Shown one piece after another: positions 1-7,280 of a stretch of DNA of 34,146 bases. The notes under the pieces are model-generated. The model was not told where the DNA came from. It saw only the letters and a list, made by a program, of their open reading frames with translations, and did not search any database. Positions within the stretch are counted from its first letter, which is position 1. Each line of letters starts with the position of its first letter. Location: positions 1-34,146 of the forward strand of contig NZ_JAXEXL010000016.1 of NCBI RefSeq assembly GCF_034113385.1, in the 5' to 3' direction. Source of the DNA: Atopobium sp034113385 (GTDB lineage Bacteria; Actinomycetota; Coriobacteriia; Coriobacteriales; Atopobiaceae). The translations under genes were made by a program, and so were the position numbers.

Positions 1-1
1 G

Positions 2-235
2 CCTATTCCTGACCCAGATATTCAGCGCACGCGTGAGCGTATTATTTTGCGTGGTGACGTGCCTTCGCCTATTGATCCACCCGCGGGTTGTCGTTTTCAT
101 ACGCGTTGCCCCATTGCTCAGGATGTTTGCGGGCAGGAGCCCATGCCTGAGTTCCGTGAGGTGGACAAGAAGCACTTCTGTGCCTGCCACTTTGCGTCCG
201 TCAATCCTATTAAGGATGCGTCGATTGAACTCTAA
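2..235 (+). CDS. Oligopeptide/dipeptide ABC transporter ATPase, C-terminal end (OppF/DppF type, partial)
   Basis: This reading frame is open from the left edge and ends at TAA 233-235, so only the last 77 residues are present. They match the C-terminal oligopeptide/dipeptide extension found after the nucleotide-binding domain in OppD/OppF/DppF-type ATPases. It has the proline-rich 'GDVPSPIDPPAGCRFHTRCP' stretch followed by further cysteines (DVCG, FCACH), which in some family members ligate an iron-sulfur cluster. The Walker motifs would lie to the left. The protein would power peptide import at the inner face of the membrane. A terminator follows directly, so it is probably the last gene of an opp/dpp operon. 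The choice between OppF and DppF cannot be made from this fragment. Confidence 0.88.
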   Translation, partial: PIPDPDIQRTRERIILRGDVPSPIDPPAGCRFHTRCPIAQDVCGQEPMPEFREVDKKHFCACHFASVNPIKDASIEL

Positions 236-278
236 AAGAGCCAAGCGGTAGTTATAACGGGTGGTTTAACCAAAAATG

Positions 279-308
279 AGCGAGGTGGCTTTGCTGCCTC
301 GCTTTTTT
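279..308 (+). terminator. Rho-independent terminator of the peptide-transporter operon
   Basis: The inverted repeat GCGAGG (280-285) / CCTCGC (297-302) is followed at once by TTTTTT (303-308). It lies 44 bases after the stop codon of the transporter ATPase. Confidence 0.88.
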
Positions 309-378
309 ATACATTGCTGTTCATGCGGTATGATATACAAGAAGCATTGTAAGGATAGTCTTCAAGGTAAGGGTGGCC

Positions 379-804
379 ATGAGCAGATTACAAGAGCTTA
401 ACGAGGCGCGTACGGCAGCAACTCATGTGATTGCAAGAATAGATAATGCTATAGCCTCTTTGGATAGCGCTTCTTCTTGGGGGTTCTTTGATTTGTTGGG
501 TGGAGGAGTGTTCTCCAGTTTTATAAAGCGCGAGAAAATCAAGGATGCCAATAGCGATATTAGGGGTTTGTCTGCTTCATTGCAGGTGCTCAATAAGGAA
601 CTTGAAGACGTGCACATGCATTTGCCTCAGGAAATAAGCAATACTATGACAGATACCATGTTTGACATTTGGTTTGATAATATTTTTACGGATGTACGCG
701 TACAGGGTGAAATTAAAGAATCTCTCAGAAAGCTCAAAGATTTTAGAATGTCAGTCATCGAGATTATTGCTCAGCTTGATGCAGAGATACGTGCCTTAAC
801 GTAA
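379..804 (+). CDS. Small coiled-coil protein of unknown function
   Basis: The start is taken as ATG 379, five bases after an AAGGG ribosome site; GTG 373 in the same frame is the alternative. The product is 141 residues, charged and mostly helical, with no signal peptide. A short glycine-rich amphipathic stretch (WGFFDLLGGGVFSSFIK, about residues 32-48) interrupts two helical arms. The second arm ends in a coiled-coil-like segment rich in K, E and L. I do not recognise a named family; the pattern of a 'GGG-FSSFIK' hinge between helices suggests a structural or membrane-associated coiled-coil protein. It stands alone between the opp terminator and tRNA-Leu and shows normal codon use for the region. 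Confidence 0.7.
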   Translation: MSRLQELNEARTAATHVIARIDNAIASLDSASSWGFFDLLGGGVFSSFIKREKIKDANSDIRGLSASLQVLNKELEDVHMHLPQEISNTMTDTMFDIWFDNIFTDVRVQGEIKESLRKLKDFRMSVIEIIAQLDAEIRALT

Positions 805-871
805 TGTGTTGTCATGCTTTTGTTGGAATAGGGTAAAACGCGTTACTCACAGAAATTATCAAAATAATTGT

Positions 872-899
872 TTGCAGAAGCAAGAGCATGTGTTATATT
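872..899 (+). promoter_or_regulatory. Predicted sigma-70-type promoter of tRNA-Leu
   Basis: A -35-like TTGCAG (872-877) and an extended -10 TGTTATATT (891-899) are separated by 16 bases and lie about 20 bases before the tRNA. The match is reasonable but untested. Confidence 0.45.
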
Positions 900-918
900 A
901 CTTCTTGCTGTAACGCAC

Positions 919-1008
919 GTCGGAGTGGCGGAATTGGCAGACGCGCTAGCTTGAGGTGCTAGTGACTACTCAACGGTCGTGCGGGTTCAAGTCCCGCCTC
1001 CGACACCA
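919..1008 (+). tRNA. tRNA-Leu (anticodon GAG)
   Basis: The acceptor stem GTCGGAG (919-925) pairs with CTCCGAC (998-1004), followed by discriminator A and an encoded CCA (1006-1008). The anticodon stem CTAGC/GCTAG (946-950 and 958-962) encloses the loop TTGAGGT, giving anticodon GAG at 953-955. A long variable arm (about 963-980) marks it as a class II tRNA, as expected for leucine. The T-arm carries GTTCAAG. Confidence 0.97.
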
Positions 1009-1024
1009 GTGTTACGAGCAGATA

Positions 1025-1047
1025 AGGGCCCCGCAGGGGCTTTTTTT
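1025..1047 (+). terminator. Rho-independent terminator after tRNA-Leu
   Basis: GCCCC (1028-1032) and GGGGC (1036-1040) form a stem with a GCA loop, followed by seven T residues (1041-1047). Confidence 0.88.
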
Positions 1048-1083
1048 ATATCGCTCTAGGCGATGAGATACGGGGTGTATCGT

Positions 1084-3333
1084 ATGTCAGAAGATTTTCG
1101 GGCTGATTCTTATCCCTCTACAAGCATTGAGCGTGCCTATTCTGTTGGTTCGGGTATTACGGCACCCGCCACACTGGCACGTCTTCTTGACATTACTTCT
1201 AATGGTGTCATTGTTTTTGCAAGTACGGGCGTTGTACTTTTTTCTAATGAACGTGCAGCTCATATGTTGGGTGTTCGCTCACTCATTGGTCGTCGCATAG
1301 ATGAGTTTATGTATCCGGCTCAGTCTTTAGGTGCTGAAGTTGCTACTACAGCATTTGTGCCGCCTTTTGCTACCGATGGCTCTACTTGTGCCGTGGTGGC
1401 AAGCCATAGCAATGGTGGAGATGTTTTTCTTACGGTGCGCTGCGATGAGATTAGTGCTCCTGGTGAGAATTACCTGCTTATTATGGAGCCGTCTTCATTG
1501 CTTGCAGGCTCCATTACCGAGCAAACCGATGAGCTTGTCAGTGAATTGAGGGGAGCTAATCGGAGGCTTTCTGGTGTACTTAACATTGTGCTAGAGACAC
1601 TGGATTGGAGCGATGTTGCCACGCTCTTTACTAACGTGCTGGAACAATTGCGTGACACTATGGAAGCTACGGGCACATTATTGTATCTGGCAGAGTCTGA
1701 TGGTTTGGTGTTGCGCGGTACTACTGCTTCTATGGAAGTCTTACGCGTTCCCAAGTACTTATCGTTAGGCGATGGTATGGAGCTGCATGCCATTGCTGCT
1801 GGCAGGGCAATCCGTGTGCAGTTGTTGTCTCCAGAAAAAGAAGACCTGCGTATGCAGCGTTTTGACACGCGTCGCGTTCTTAACGAGGAAACCAATGAAA
1901 CATTTAGCATTCCAGTGAGGGCATTGTTTCCTTTTGCAAGCAGCATTTTGGTTCCCGTGTGGTTTGCGGAGCGTGTTATTGCCTTAATTGTTGTGGGCTG
2001 GGAGCGTCCTAGGTCGCTGAGGCGCGATGATGCTCGCTTGTTAGATTCTGTGGCACAGTATTTATCGGTGCAGCTTATGGGGGCACTTACTGACCTTCGT
2101 ACACAACGTCGTGCCCGTCTGGATAGCTTTGTGTCTCATTTGCATGAAGAGCTTGCTGAGCAAGAGAGCTTTACTGATACAGATATGAGTGCGTTGTTGC
2201 AGCGTGCTTGTGAGCAAATAGAGGCGCGTTTTATACCATTGGAAGTAGCAGAAGACGGGACCCTGCAAGTATGTCCTGCTAGTGATGCGTATAAACACAT
2301 TAAGAATCTACCTCTGCAGGTAGCTCAATTGTGTGAGCAAAACACTCCAGATGAAGTGATGGCACTTCCGCTGGTAAGTAGTGAGGCGGGACGTGCATTG
2401 TCTGCATGGCTCGAGGATAAGAGCATGGAAAGTTGCGGTGCCTTTGTGTATGTGGGCACACTTGCGAAGAAAACATGGGCGTATTTGGCAGTGCGCTTCC
2501 ATGGATATGAGCCATTGGATGACATTGAACTTGCCTTTTTGCGCAGTGTTACCAGCACGCTTAAGGATGGGTTAGTAAGCGCAAAAGCGCGTACAAGTGA
2601 CAAGCGTATTGCACAGGCGTTGCAGTTAGGCATGCGCAATGAACTGCAAAAAGTTGAGGGCATTAGGGCAGATGGCATATATTCTTCTGCTACAGCGGAT
2701 GCCTTTGTAGGCGGCGACTTTTATGATTTAATTCGTTTGCCAGGACGTCGTGCCTGTGTCATCTTGGGTGATGTGTCAGGACATGGTGTGGAGGCGGCGT
2801 CGGTTTCTGCAGCAGTAAAAACGGCATTAGGAGCCTATGCTTGGCAGGGGCTTAATCCAGCACGCATGGTGCGGACGCTCAATCGATTTTTGCTTGGTTT
2901 TTCAAGACTAGAAACGTTTGCTACCTTGTTTGTGGGTGTCATTGATGTGGCACAGGGGAAGCTTACCTATTGTTCGGCAGGTCATCCGCCTGCTTTGCTT
3001 GTGCGTGCCGACAATCAAACATTGGATGTATTGGATGTACAGTCAGGTGTTGTGGGCGCATTTGAAGAGATGAGTTACCGCGATGGCTACGTGTCCTTTA
3101 ATGTGGGCGATACCCTGCTGTTATATACGGACGGCGTGACTGAGGCGCGCAATCCTGATGGAGTTTTCTTTGGTGAGCGTAATTTGCGTGAGGCAGCGCT
3201 GCGCGAAGCAGCACAGGGCAGCGATGGCATGCTCAATCGCCTCTTGGAAACGCTCGATCGCTATACAGCGCGTAGCCTTGAGGACGATGTTGCCATGGTA
3301 CAACTTACGTTTACACAAATTGGTAGGCAATAA
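1084..3333 (+). CDS. PAS-GAF-PP2C (SpoIIE/RsbU-like) serine phosphatase
   Basis: The product is 749 residues and appears soluble. An N-terminal PAS-like sensor (about 33-140) is followed by a GAF domain (about 170-335), a second weaker GAF-like region (about 360-500) and a C-terminal SpoIIE/PP2C phosphatase domain (about 515-749). Metal-binding motifs of the phosphatase are intact: GGDFYD (543-548), DVSGHG (563-568), YTDG (about 682-685) and EDD (733-735). In the RsbU family such enzymes dephosphorylate a serine on a STAS antagonist, freeing it to bind an anti-sigma kinase. The start is placed at ATG 1084, eight bases after GGGG; ATG 1063 lacks a clear ribosome site. The next gene starts 37 bases on and encodes the likely substrate. 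The signal sensed is unknown. Confidence 0.9.
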   Translation: MSEDFRADSYPSTSIERAYSVGSGITAPATLARLLDITSNGVIVFASTGVVLFSNERAAHMLGVRSLIGRRIDEFMYPAQSLGAEVATTAFVPPFATDGSTCAVVASHSNGGDVFLTVRCDEISAPGENYLLIMEPSSLLAGSITEQTDELVSELRGANRRLSGVLNIVLETLDWSDVATLFTNVLEQLRDTMEATGTLLYLAESDGLVLRGTTASMEVLRVPKYLSLGDGMELHAIAAGRAIRVQLLSPEKEDLRMQRFDTRRVLNEETNETFSIPVRALFPFASSILVPVWFAERVIALIVVGWERPRSLRRDDARLLDSVAQYLSVQLMGALTDLRTQRRARLDSFVSHLHEELAEQESFTDTDMSALLQRACEQIEARFIPLEVAEDGTLQVCPASDAYKHIKNLPLQVAQLCEQNTPDEVMALPLVSSEAGRALSAWLEDKSMESCGAFVYVGTLAKKTWAYLAVRFHGYEPLDDIELAFLRSVTSTLKDGLVSAKARTSDKRIAQALQLGMRNELQKVEGIRADGIYSSATADAFVGGDFYDLIRLPGRRACVILGDVSGHGVEAASVSAAVKTALGAYAWQGLNPARMVRTLNRFLLGFSRLETFATLFVGVIDVAQGKLTYCSAGHPPALLVRADNQTLDVLDVQSGVVGAFEEMSYRDGYVSFNVGDTLLLYTDGVTEARNPDGVFFGERNLREAALREAAQGSDGMLNRLLETLDRYTARSLEDDVAMVQLTFTQIGRQ

Positions 3334-3370
3334 CTGTATGTAGCTGGTCTTGTTGGGGAACAAGGCGAGT

Positions 3371-4129
3371 ATGACACACAGAGCTGACATTGTTGTTTTG
3401 CCCCTTTGCGGGGATTTAGACGTAGTATCTACGCCTCGGGCACGTGCCACGATAGATGATTTAATTGAGGGTGGCTGTAAGCGCATCATTATTAACATGT
3501 CGGATGTGAGCTATGTGGATTCCGCAGGCATGGCCATGTTATTTTATGAGATGCGCCAGATGAGAAAAGCAGGCGGGTTGATTTCTCTAAGGTCGGTATC
3601 TGACAGCGTCTATCGTGCGCTTTGTATTGCCTGTGTGGTAGACGTTATCCCTGTGTCATTGGCGGGCAGAAAGGTCACTGTACCCGTTCTAGATGCCTCT
3701 GTGCGCCCTCTATGGCAGAGTTCTATGATTGTGTACCCCAATAAACTTGCAGAGGCGCGTGCTTGGGCTATTCATATGCTTGAGCGCGTAAGCCTTTCTC
3801 GTGACGATATTTTTGATATGACCTTAGCTGCAGGTGAAGCGTTGGGTAATGCGGTGGACCATGCTCATTGCAGTGATGGATGTATTTACCTTACCTTAGC
3901 AACGTATCCAGATCGCGTTGTTGTTGAGGTAAGTGACTGTGGGTGTGGTTATACGCTTTTAGATGGCGAGGAAGCAGTATCAGAAACGGGCAGTGAAGAA
4001 CGTGGTCGTGGCATCAGGCTTATGCGTATGCTCGTTGATTCTGTATCTATTCAAAAGAAGCAAAGTGGTAGTGGCACCGTTGTGCATATGGAAAAGCTCC
4101 TTAATTATTGCGAGCTCCCGCGCGTTTAA
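3371..4129 (+). CDS. Fused STAS (RsbV-like) and HATPase_c (RsbW-like) partner-switch protein
   Basis: The 252-residue product joins two domains that are normally separate. Residues about 5-105 are a STAS anti-sigma-antagonist domain with the phospho-acceptor motif DSAG (Ser51). Residues about 115-245 are a GHKL histidine-kinase-like ATPase of the RsbW/SpoIIAB type, with the N box E156-x3-N160-x3-H164, the G1 box D189-x-G-x-G and the RGRGI lid (211-215). The start is ATG 3371, with AAGG five bases upstream; TTG 3350 is less likely. It probably acts with the upstream phosphatase in a phosphorylation-controlled switch. No sigma-factor gene lies nearby, so the output is unknown. Whether the kinase phosphorylates its own STAS half or a separate partner cannot be told from sequence. 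Confidence 0.87.
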   Translation: MTHRADIVVLPLCGDLDVVSTPRARATIDDLIEGGCKRIIINMSDVSYVDSAGMAMLFYEMRQMRKAGGLISLRSVSDSVYRALCIACVVDVIPVSLAGRKVTVPVLDASVRPLWQSSMIVYPNKLAEARAWAIHMLERVSLSRDDIFDMTLAAGEALGNAVDHAHCSDGCIYLTLATYPDRVVVEVSDCGCGYTLLDGEEAVSETGSEERGRGIRLMRMLVDSVSIQKKQSGSGTVVHMEKLLNYCELPRV

Positions 4130-4149
4130 CAATTTATTTTGATTGTATA

Positions 4150-4179
4150 TTGACAAATCTTTTGTCTCCTTTTTATAGT
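4150..4179 (+). promoter_or_regulatory. Predicted promoter of the ECF transporter operon
   Basis: A consensus -35 TTGACA (4150-4155) and a -10-like TATAGT (4174-4179) are 18 bases apart, 34 bases upstream of the first gene. The -10 runs into the GTTAAC repeat described separately. Confidence 0.55.
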
Positions 4180-4194
4180 TAACCCTAGTTAACT
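4177..4194 (+). promoter_or_regulatory. Paired GTTAAC palindromes, candidate operator
   Basis: AGTTAAC occurs twice, at 4177-4183 and 4187-4193, separated by CCT, so the two GTTAAC palindromes are 10 bases apart (one helical turn). The first overlaps the predicted -10 box, a usual place for a repressor site. The binding protein is not known. Confidence 0.4.
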
Positions 4195-4213
4195 AATGCT
4201 ATAAGGAGTAGAT

Positions 4214-4829
4214 ATGTCTCTTAAAAATATAATTACGGCGGCAGTATTCGCAGTTATTGGCTTTATTGTCATGCTGGGCGCTGGTATGGCGGTGACTGTG
4301 TTTGGCACTATGGGCGCGTTTTACCTTAATGTGTCCTTTGCAACCATCTTGGGTGCTCCCATTTATGTAGTGCTTCTTAAGAAAGTTCCTGCTCACGGCG
4401 TTGCAGGTATTTTTTTATCTTGTGCCAGGAATTGTCTATTTGCTCATGGGCTTAGCTCCTATGACGATGGTGTATATAGGTGCTGCTATCTTATCTGAGC
4501 TTATTTTGCTTGGTGGGGGCATCCATGACAATAAACGCATAGGTCTATCTTTTGTTGTATCAACACTGTTTGAGTCTTTGCACGGCATGTTTTTTGTTTT
4601 GTACTATGGTGCCGCTGGTTTGGTCAAACAGTTCCCCTCTATGTTTACGGCAGAGTTGGCTCAGATTACTGCCAACTTCTATTTCAATCCGCGCAACGTG
4701 CTTATTGTAATTGCTATCCAGATTGTTGCGTCTTTGCTTGGTGTGGCTTTGGCATTCTTTATTGATACAAAGTACTTCTCGGGTAAGCGTCAGCAAAGCG
4801 CTCTGGACGAGCAAGCACCAAGCGAGTAG
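4214..4829 (+). pseudogene. ECF transporter S component (Trep_Strep/MptD-like), broken by a frameshift
   Basis: ATG 4214 follows AAGGAG and opens a hydrophobic protein that reads normally to about residue 66 (GVAGIF). It then enters a wrong frame at the T run 4410-4416 and stops at 4498. The continuation, starting YLVPGIVYLLMGLAPM, lies in the frame that ends at 4829. Removing one T from the T7 run restores a single protein of about 204 residues with about five or six membrane helices. This matches the Trep_Strep/MptD-like family of substrate-binding S subunits of energy-coupling-factor transporters. The substrate is unknown. The neighbouring EcfT and ATPase genes confirm the transporter context. 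The lesion could be real, phase-variable or a homopolymer sequencing error; other lesions downstream favour decay. Confidence 0.8.
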
Positions 4830-4845
4830 TGCGACGTAGCTTGTG

Positions 4846-5541
4846 ATGATATCTAAAATGAAGGCGACATCAGCTCGCTTGAATCCGTTTACACTTGCAG
4901 CCATTATTGTGGTGCAGTCGTTTATGATTCCGCTGCTAGGTAGCTGGGGATTTGCAGGGTGCTTGCTCTTCTCGGTAGCGCTTTTGTTGTGGCAAGCGCC
5001 AACACGCGGACCTCGTCTGCTTGCGGTGGTAGGCCTTTGTGCACTGCTGTTTGGGGTGCTTATGGGGCTGTCACGCATAAGTATGATGTTTCACTCCATT
5101 ACGGGCATGCTGGTTATTTTGTTTCGCATGTTGCCTATGTTAGTGTTGGCACAAATACTCACAACTTACAGCGCATCTGAATTGTTGAGTGCTTGTCGTG
5201 GCGTGCGTCTGCCTCAGTGGCTTTGTGTGGGATTGACCGTGTTTTGGTGCTATTTGTCGCAGATGCATGCACGAGTGGCTGCCTTGCGGATGGCGCTTAA
5301 GATTCGTGGACTTGCACGCTTGTTTGCGCATCCTTTGCGCTATTTTGAGCATCATATGGTGCCGCTGCTTTTTCAGTCTATTGACGTTTCTAATACGATG
5401 ACCTGTTCAATTATCACAAAAGGCATTGAGTACCCCTGCACTAAAACCAACTATCGAAACGTTCGTTTTAGAATGCGCGATTTTGCGTGCGTAACGCTCG
5501 CCTGCACATCTATGGGGGTGTTGCTATGGCTGGGGTATTAA
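4846..5541 (+). CDS. ECF transporter transmembrane subunit EcfT
   Basis: The 231-residue membrane protein has hydrophobic segments near its N terminus (about 15-75), around 80-105, near 125-145 and at the C-terminal end. Two short basic motifs with conserved glycine, KIRG (about 149-152) and TKGIEYP (about 185-191), sit where EcfT proteins carry the Ala-Arg-Gly coupling motifs that contact the ATPases. The start is uncertain: GTG 4843, ATG 4846 and ATG 4858 are in frame and none has a good ribosome site, so translation may be coupled to the upstream gene, which ends 16 bases before. The frame is intact, unlike its two neighbours, and it overlaps the following ATPase gene by 16 bases. Confidence 0.75.
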   Translation: MISKMKATSARLNPFTLAAIIVVQSFMIPLLGSWGFAGCLLFSVALLLWQAPTRGPRLLAVVGLCALLFGVLMGLSRISMMFHSITGMLVILFRMLPMLVLAQILTTYSASELLSACRGVRLPQWLCVGLTVFWCYLSQMHARVAALRMALKIRGLARLFAHPLRYFEHHMVPLLFQSIDVSNTMTCSIITKGIEYPCTKTNYRNVRFRMRDFACVTLACTSMGVLLWLGY

Positions 5542-7149
5542 CTGAGGCTTCTTCTGCTCAGGATGCTTCTGAACCTCAGTTTGCTGTTGAAGCTCATATT
5601 GATTCGTTTAAGTACACGTCTGCCGAGAAAAGCGCTGCCGCTCAAACACCCACTCTTCATGCGCCAGATGCAGTTTTACACGATGTGCACTTGTGCATTA
5701 AACGCGGAAGCTTGACGGTTTTAACAGGACTTTCTGGGTGCGGCAAGACCACGCTGCTTAGACTTATTTGCCGTTTATATCCAGACTTTTTTGAGGGAAC
5801 CTTGCAAGGCAGTGTGCGCGTATTAGGGCGCGATACGCATGAATATGCGCCAGGAGAAATGGCAACCTGCTTAGGTTTGGTATTCCAAGACCCACGAAGT
5901 CAGTTTTTGTCCACCATCGTAGAGGATGAGATTGCTCTTACCGGGGAAAATTTGGGCATCGAGCGTGAAGAACTACAAAAGCGTGTAGAACAGATACTTG
6001 CGTTTTTAGGCATTACTCATCTTAAACATAGAAGTGTGTTGGAGCTGTCTGGCGGAGAGCGTCAAAAGGTAGCTATTGCATCGGTTTTAGTGTCTCAACC
6101 AGATGTGATTGTCATGGATGAGCCCTCTGCCTCGTTGGATTATGCATCTACGCTGCAGTTGGCGCAGATGTTGGTCAAGCTTAAACAAGCTGGTAAAACC
6201 ATTATCGTGGCAGAACATAGGTTGTTTTATCTTACGCATATCCTCGACCAGTTGGTTGTTATGCAAGAGGGAACCGTTGAGGGTGTGTATGAGCCAGAGC
6301 AGTTGCATCAAGATCTTGCCCAGCGTCTTCATCTTCGTGCGTTTGACGAGAAAACCCTCGTGGCGCAAGCTGCTACGCCAGTAACACCAAAGCTGGATGC
6401 TGATGTACAAACGAAGGTTACGGCTCAAACCGCACAAGGCACGGAGACTATACCAGCTATAGGGGTTTCTCGAGAGTATGTGCGTGGGCTTGATGTGTTT
6501 GTGTCGCATCATTTTTGGAAACGCACACAGCTCATGCAGGGTGTTGGGTTTGATTTATTGCAAGGTTAGGTCCTTGCGGTGGTTGGTTCTAATGGTGTGG
6601 GTAAGTCTACGCTGGCAAAACAGTTATGTGGCTTGATTGCGGCCAATACATCACTAGTTACGAGTTGGGGAAATAATGGGAGAACGCGTAATGCTGCAAG
6701 TTTTTATGTTATGCAAGAAGCAGCAAACCAAATATTTTTTGAATCGGTGGAGGAAGAGCTGCTCCAAGGCAGGCGTGACAAACGTAGCTGTGAGCGTGCT
6801 GCGTACTTACTCAAAAAGATAGATTTATGGGAGCAACGTCTGGAACATCCTCAAATGCTTTCTGGGGGGAGAGCAACAGCGCTTGGTAGTGGGGGCAGCG
6901 CTGATGGAGCCTCATAAGCTGATTGTATTTGATGAGCCTACAGCAGGCTTAGATTATAAGCGTATGAGCTGTTTGGCAGAGCTTATTGCTGTATGTGCGC
7001 AAACCAGCGCTGTTATGGTGATTACCCATGACACTGAGCTTATCATGAAAGCGTGTACACATTGCTTGTTGTGTGATGCGCATGATACGCATATGGTAGT
7101 TGTATCTGGCAATGAGCAGCGTATCCACTCGTTTATGGCAGGTGCTTGA
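5526..7149 (+). pseudogene. Double-domain ECF ATPase (EcfA1-EcfA2 fusion), broken by a stop and a frameshift
   Basis: ATG 5526 follows GGGGG and overlaps ecfT. The first nucleotide-binding domain is intact: Walker A GLSGCGKTT (68-76), Q loop FQDP (about 120-123), signature LSGGE (174-178) and Walker B VIVMDEP (194-200). After a linker, the frame meets TAG at 6567-6569, exactly where a family member would have a residue such as Glu in 'LLQGxVLAVVGSNGVGKS'. The same frame then continues through a second Walker A (GSNGVGKST). At the second signature a G6 run (6864-6869) shifts the frame; with one G fewer it reads LSGGEQQRLVVGAALME and continues to DEPTAGLD and the stop at 7149. The repaired protein would be about 540 residues. 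The second ATPase half should therefore not be made at full length. Confidence 0.85.
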
Positions 7150-7182
7150 GCTGTGGCAATGTAAGACTTCCCAAAAAACGAC

Positions 7183-7222
7183 ACGGTAAAAAACGGCGAC
7201 AGAGAAGTTCTCTGTCGCCGTT
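7183..7222 (-). terminator. Long hairpin between convergent genes, terminator for the YfcC-type gene
   Basis: A 15-base inverted repeat (7192-7206 / 7208-7222, ending ...GGCGACAGAGAA / TTCTCTGTCGCC...) sits between the ends of the ECF operon and the minus-strand carrier gene. On the minus strand it is followed by a T-rich run (the As at 7188-7193), giving a normal intrinsic terminator. On the plus strand the T run is poor. Confidence 0.8.
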
Positions 7223-7280
7223 ATGCATACAAAAGGCTTAGTAGTTGCGTTAGAGGCGTGCCCTTTAGATAAGCATGCGT

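Noticed and set aside
6567..6569. TAG read as pyrrolysine or another recoding.
   Set aside because: No recoding element is visible and the same gene carries a frameshift further on; gene decay is simpler.
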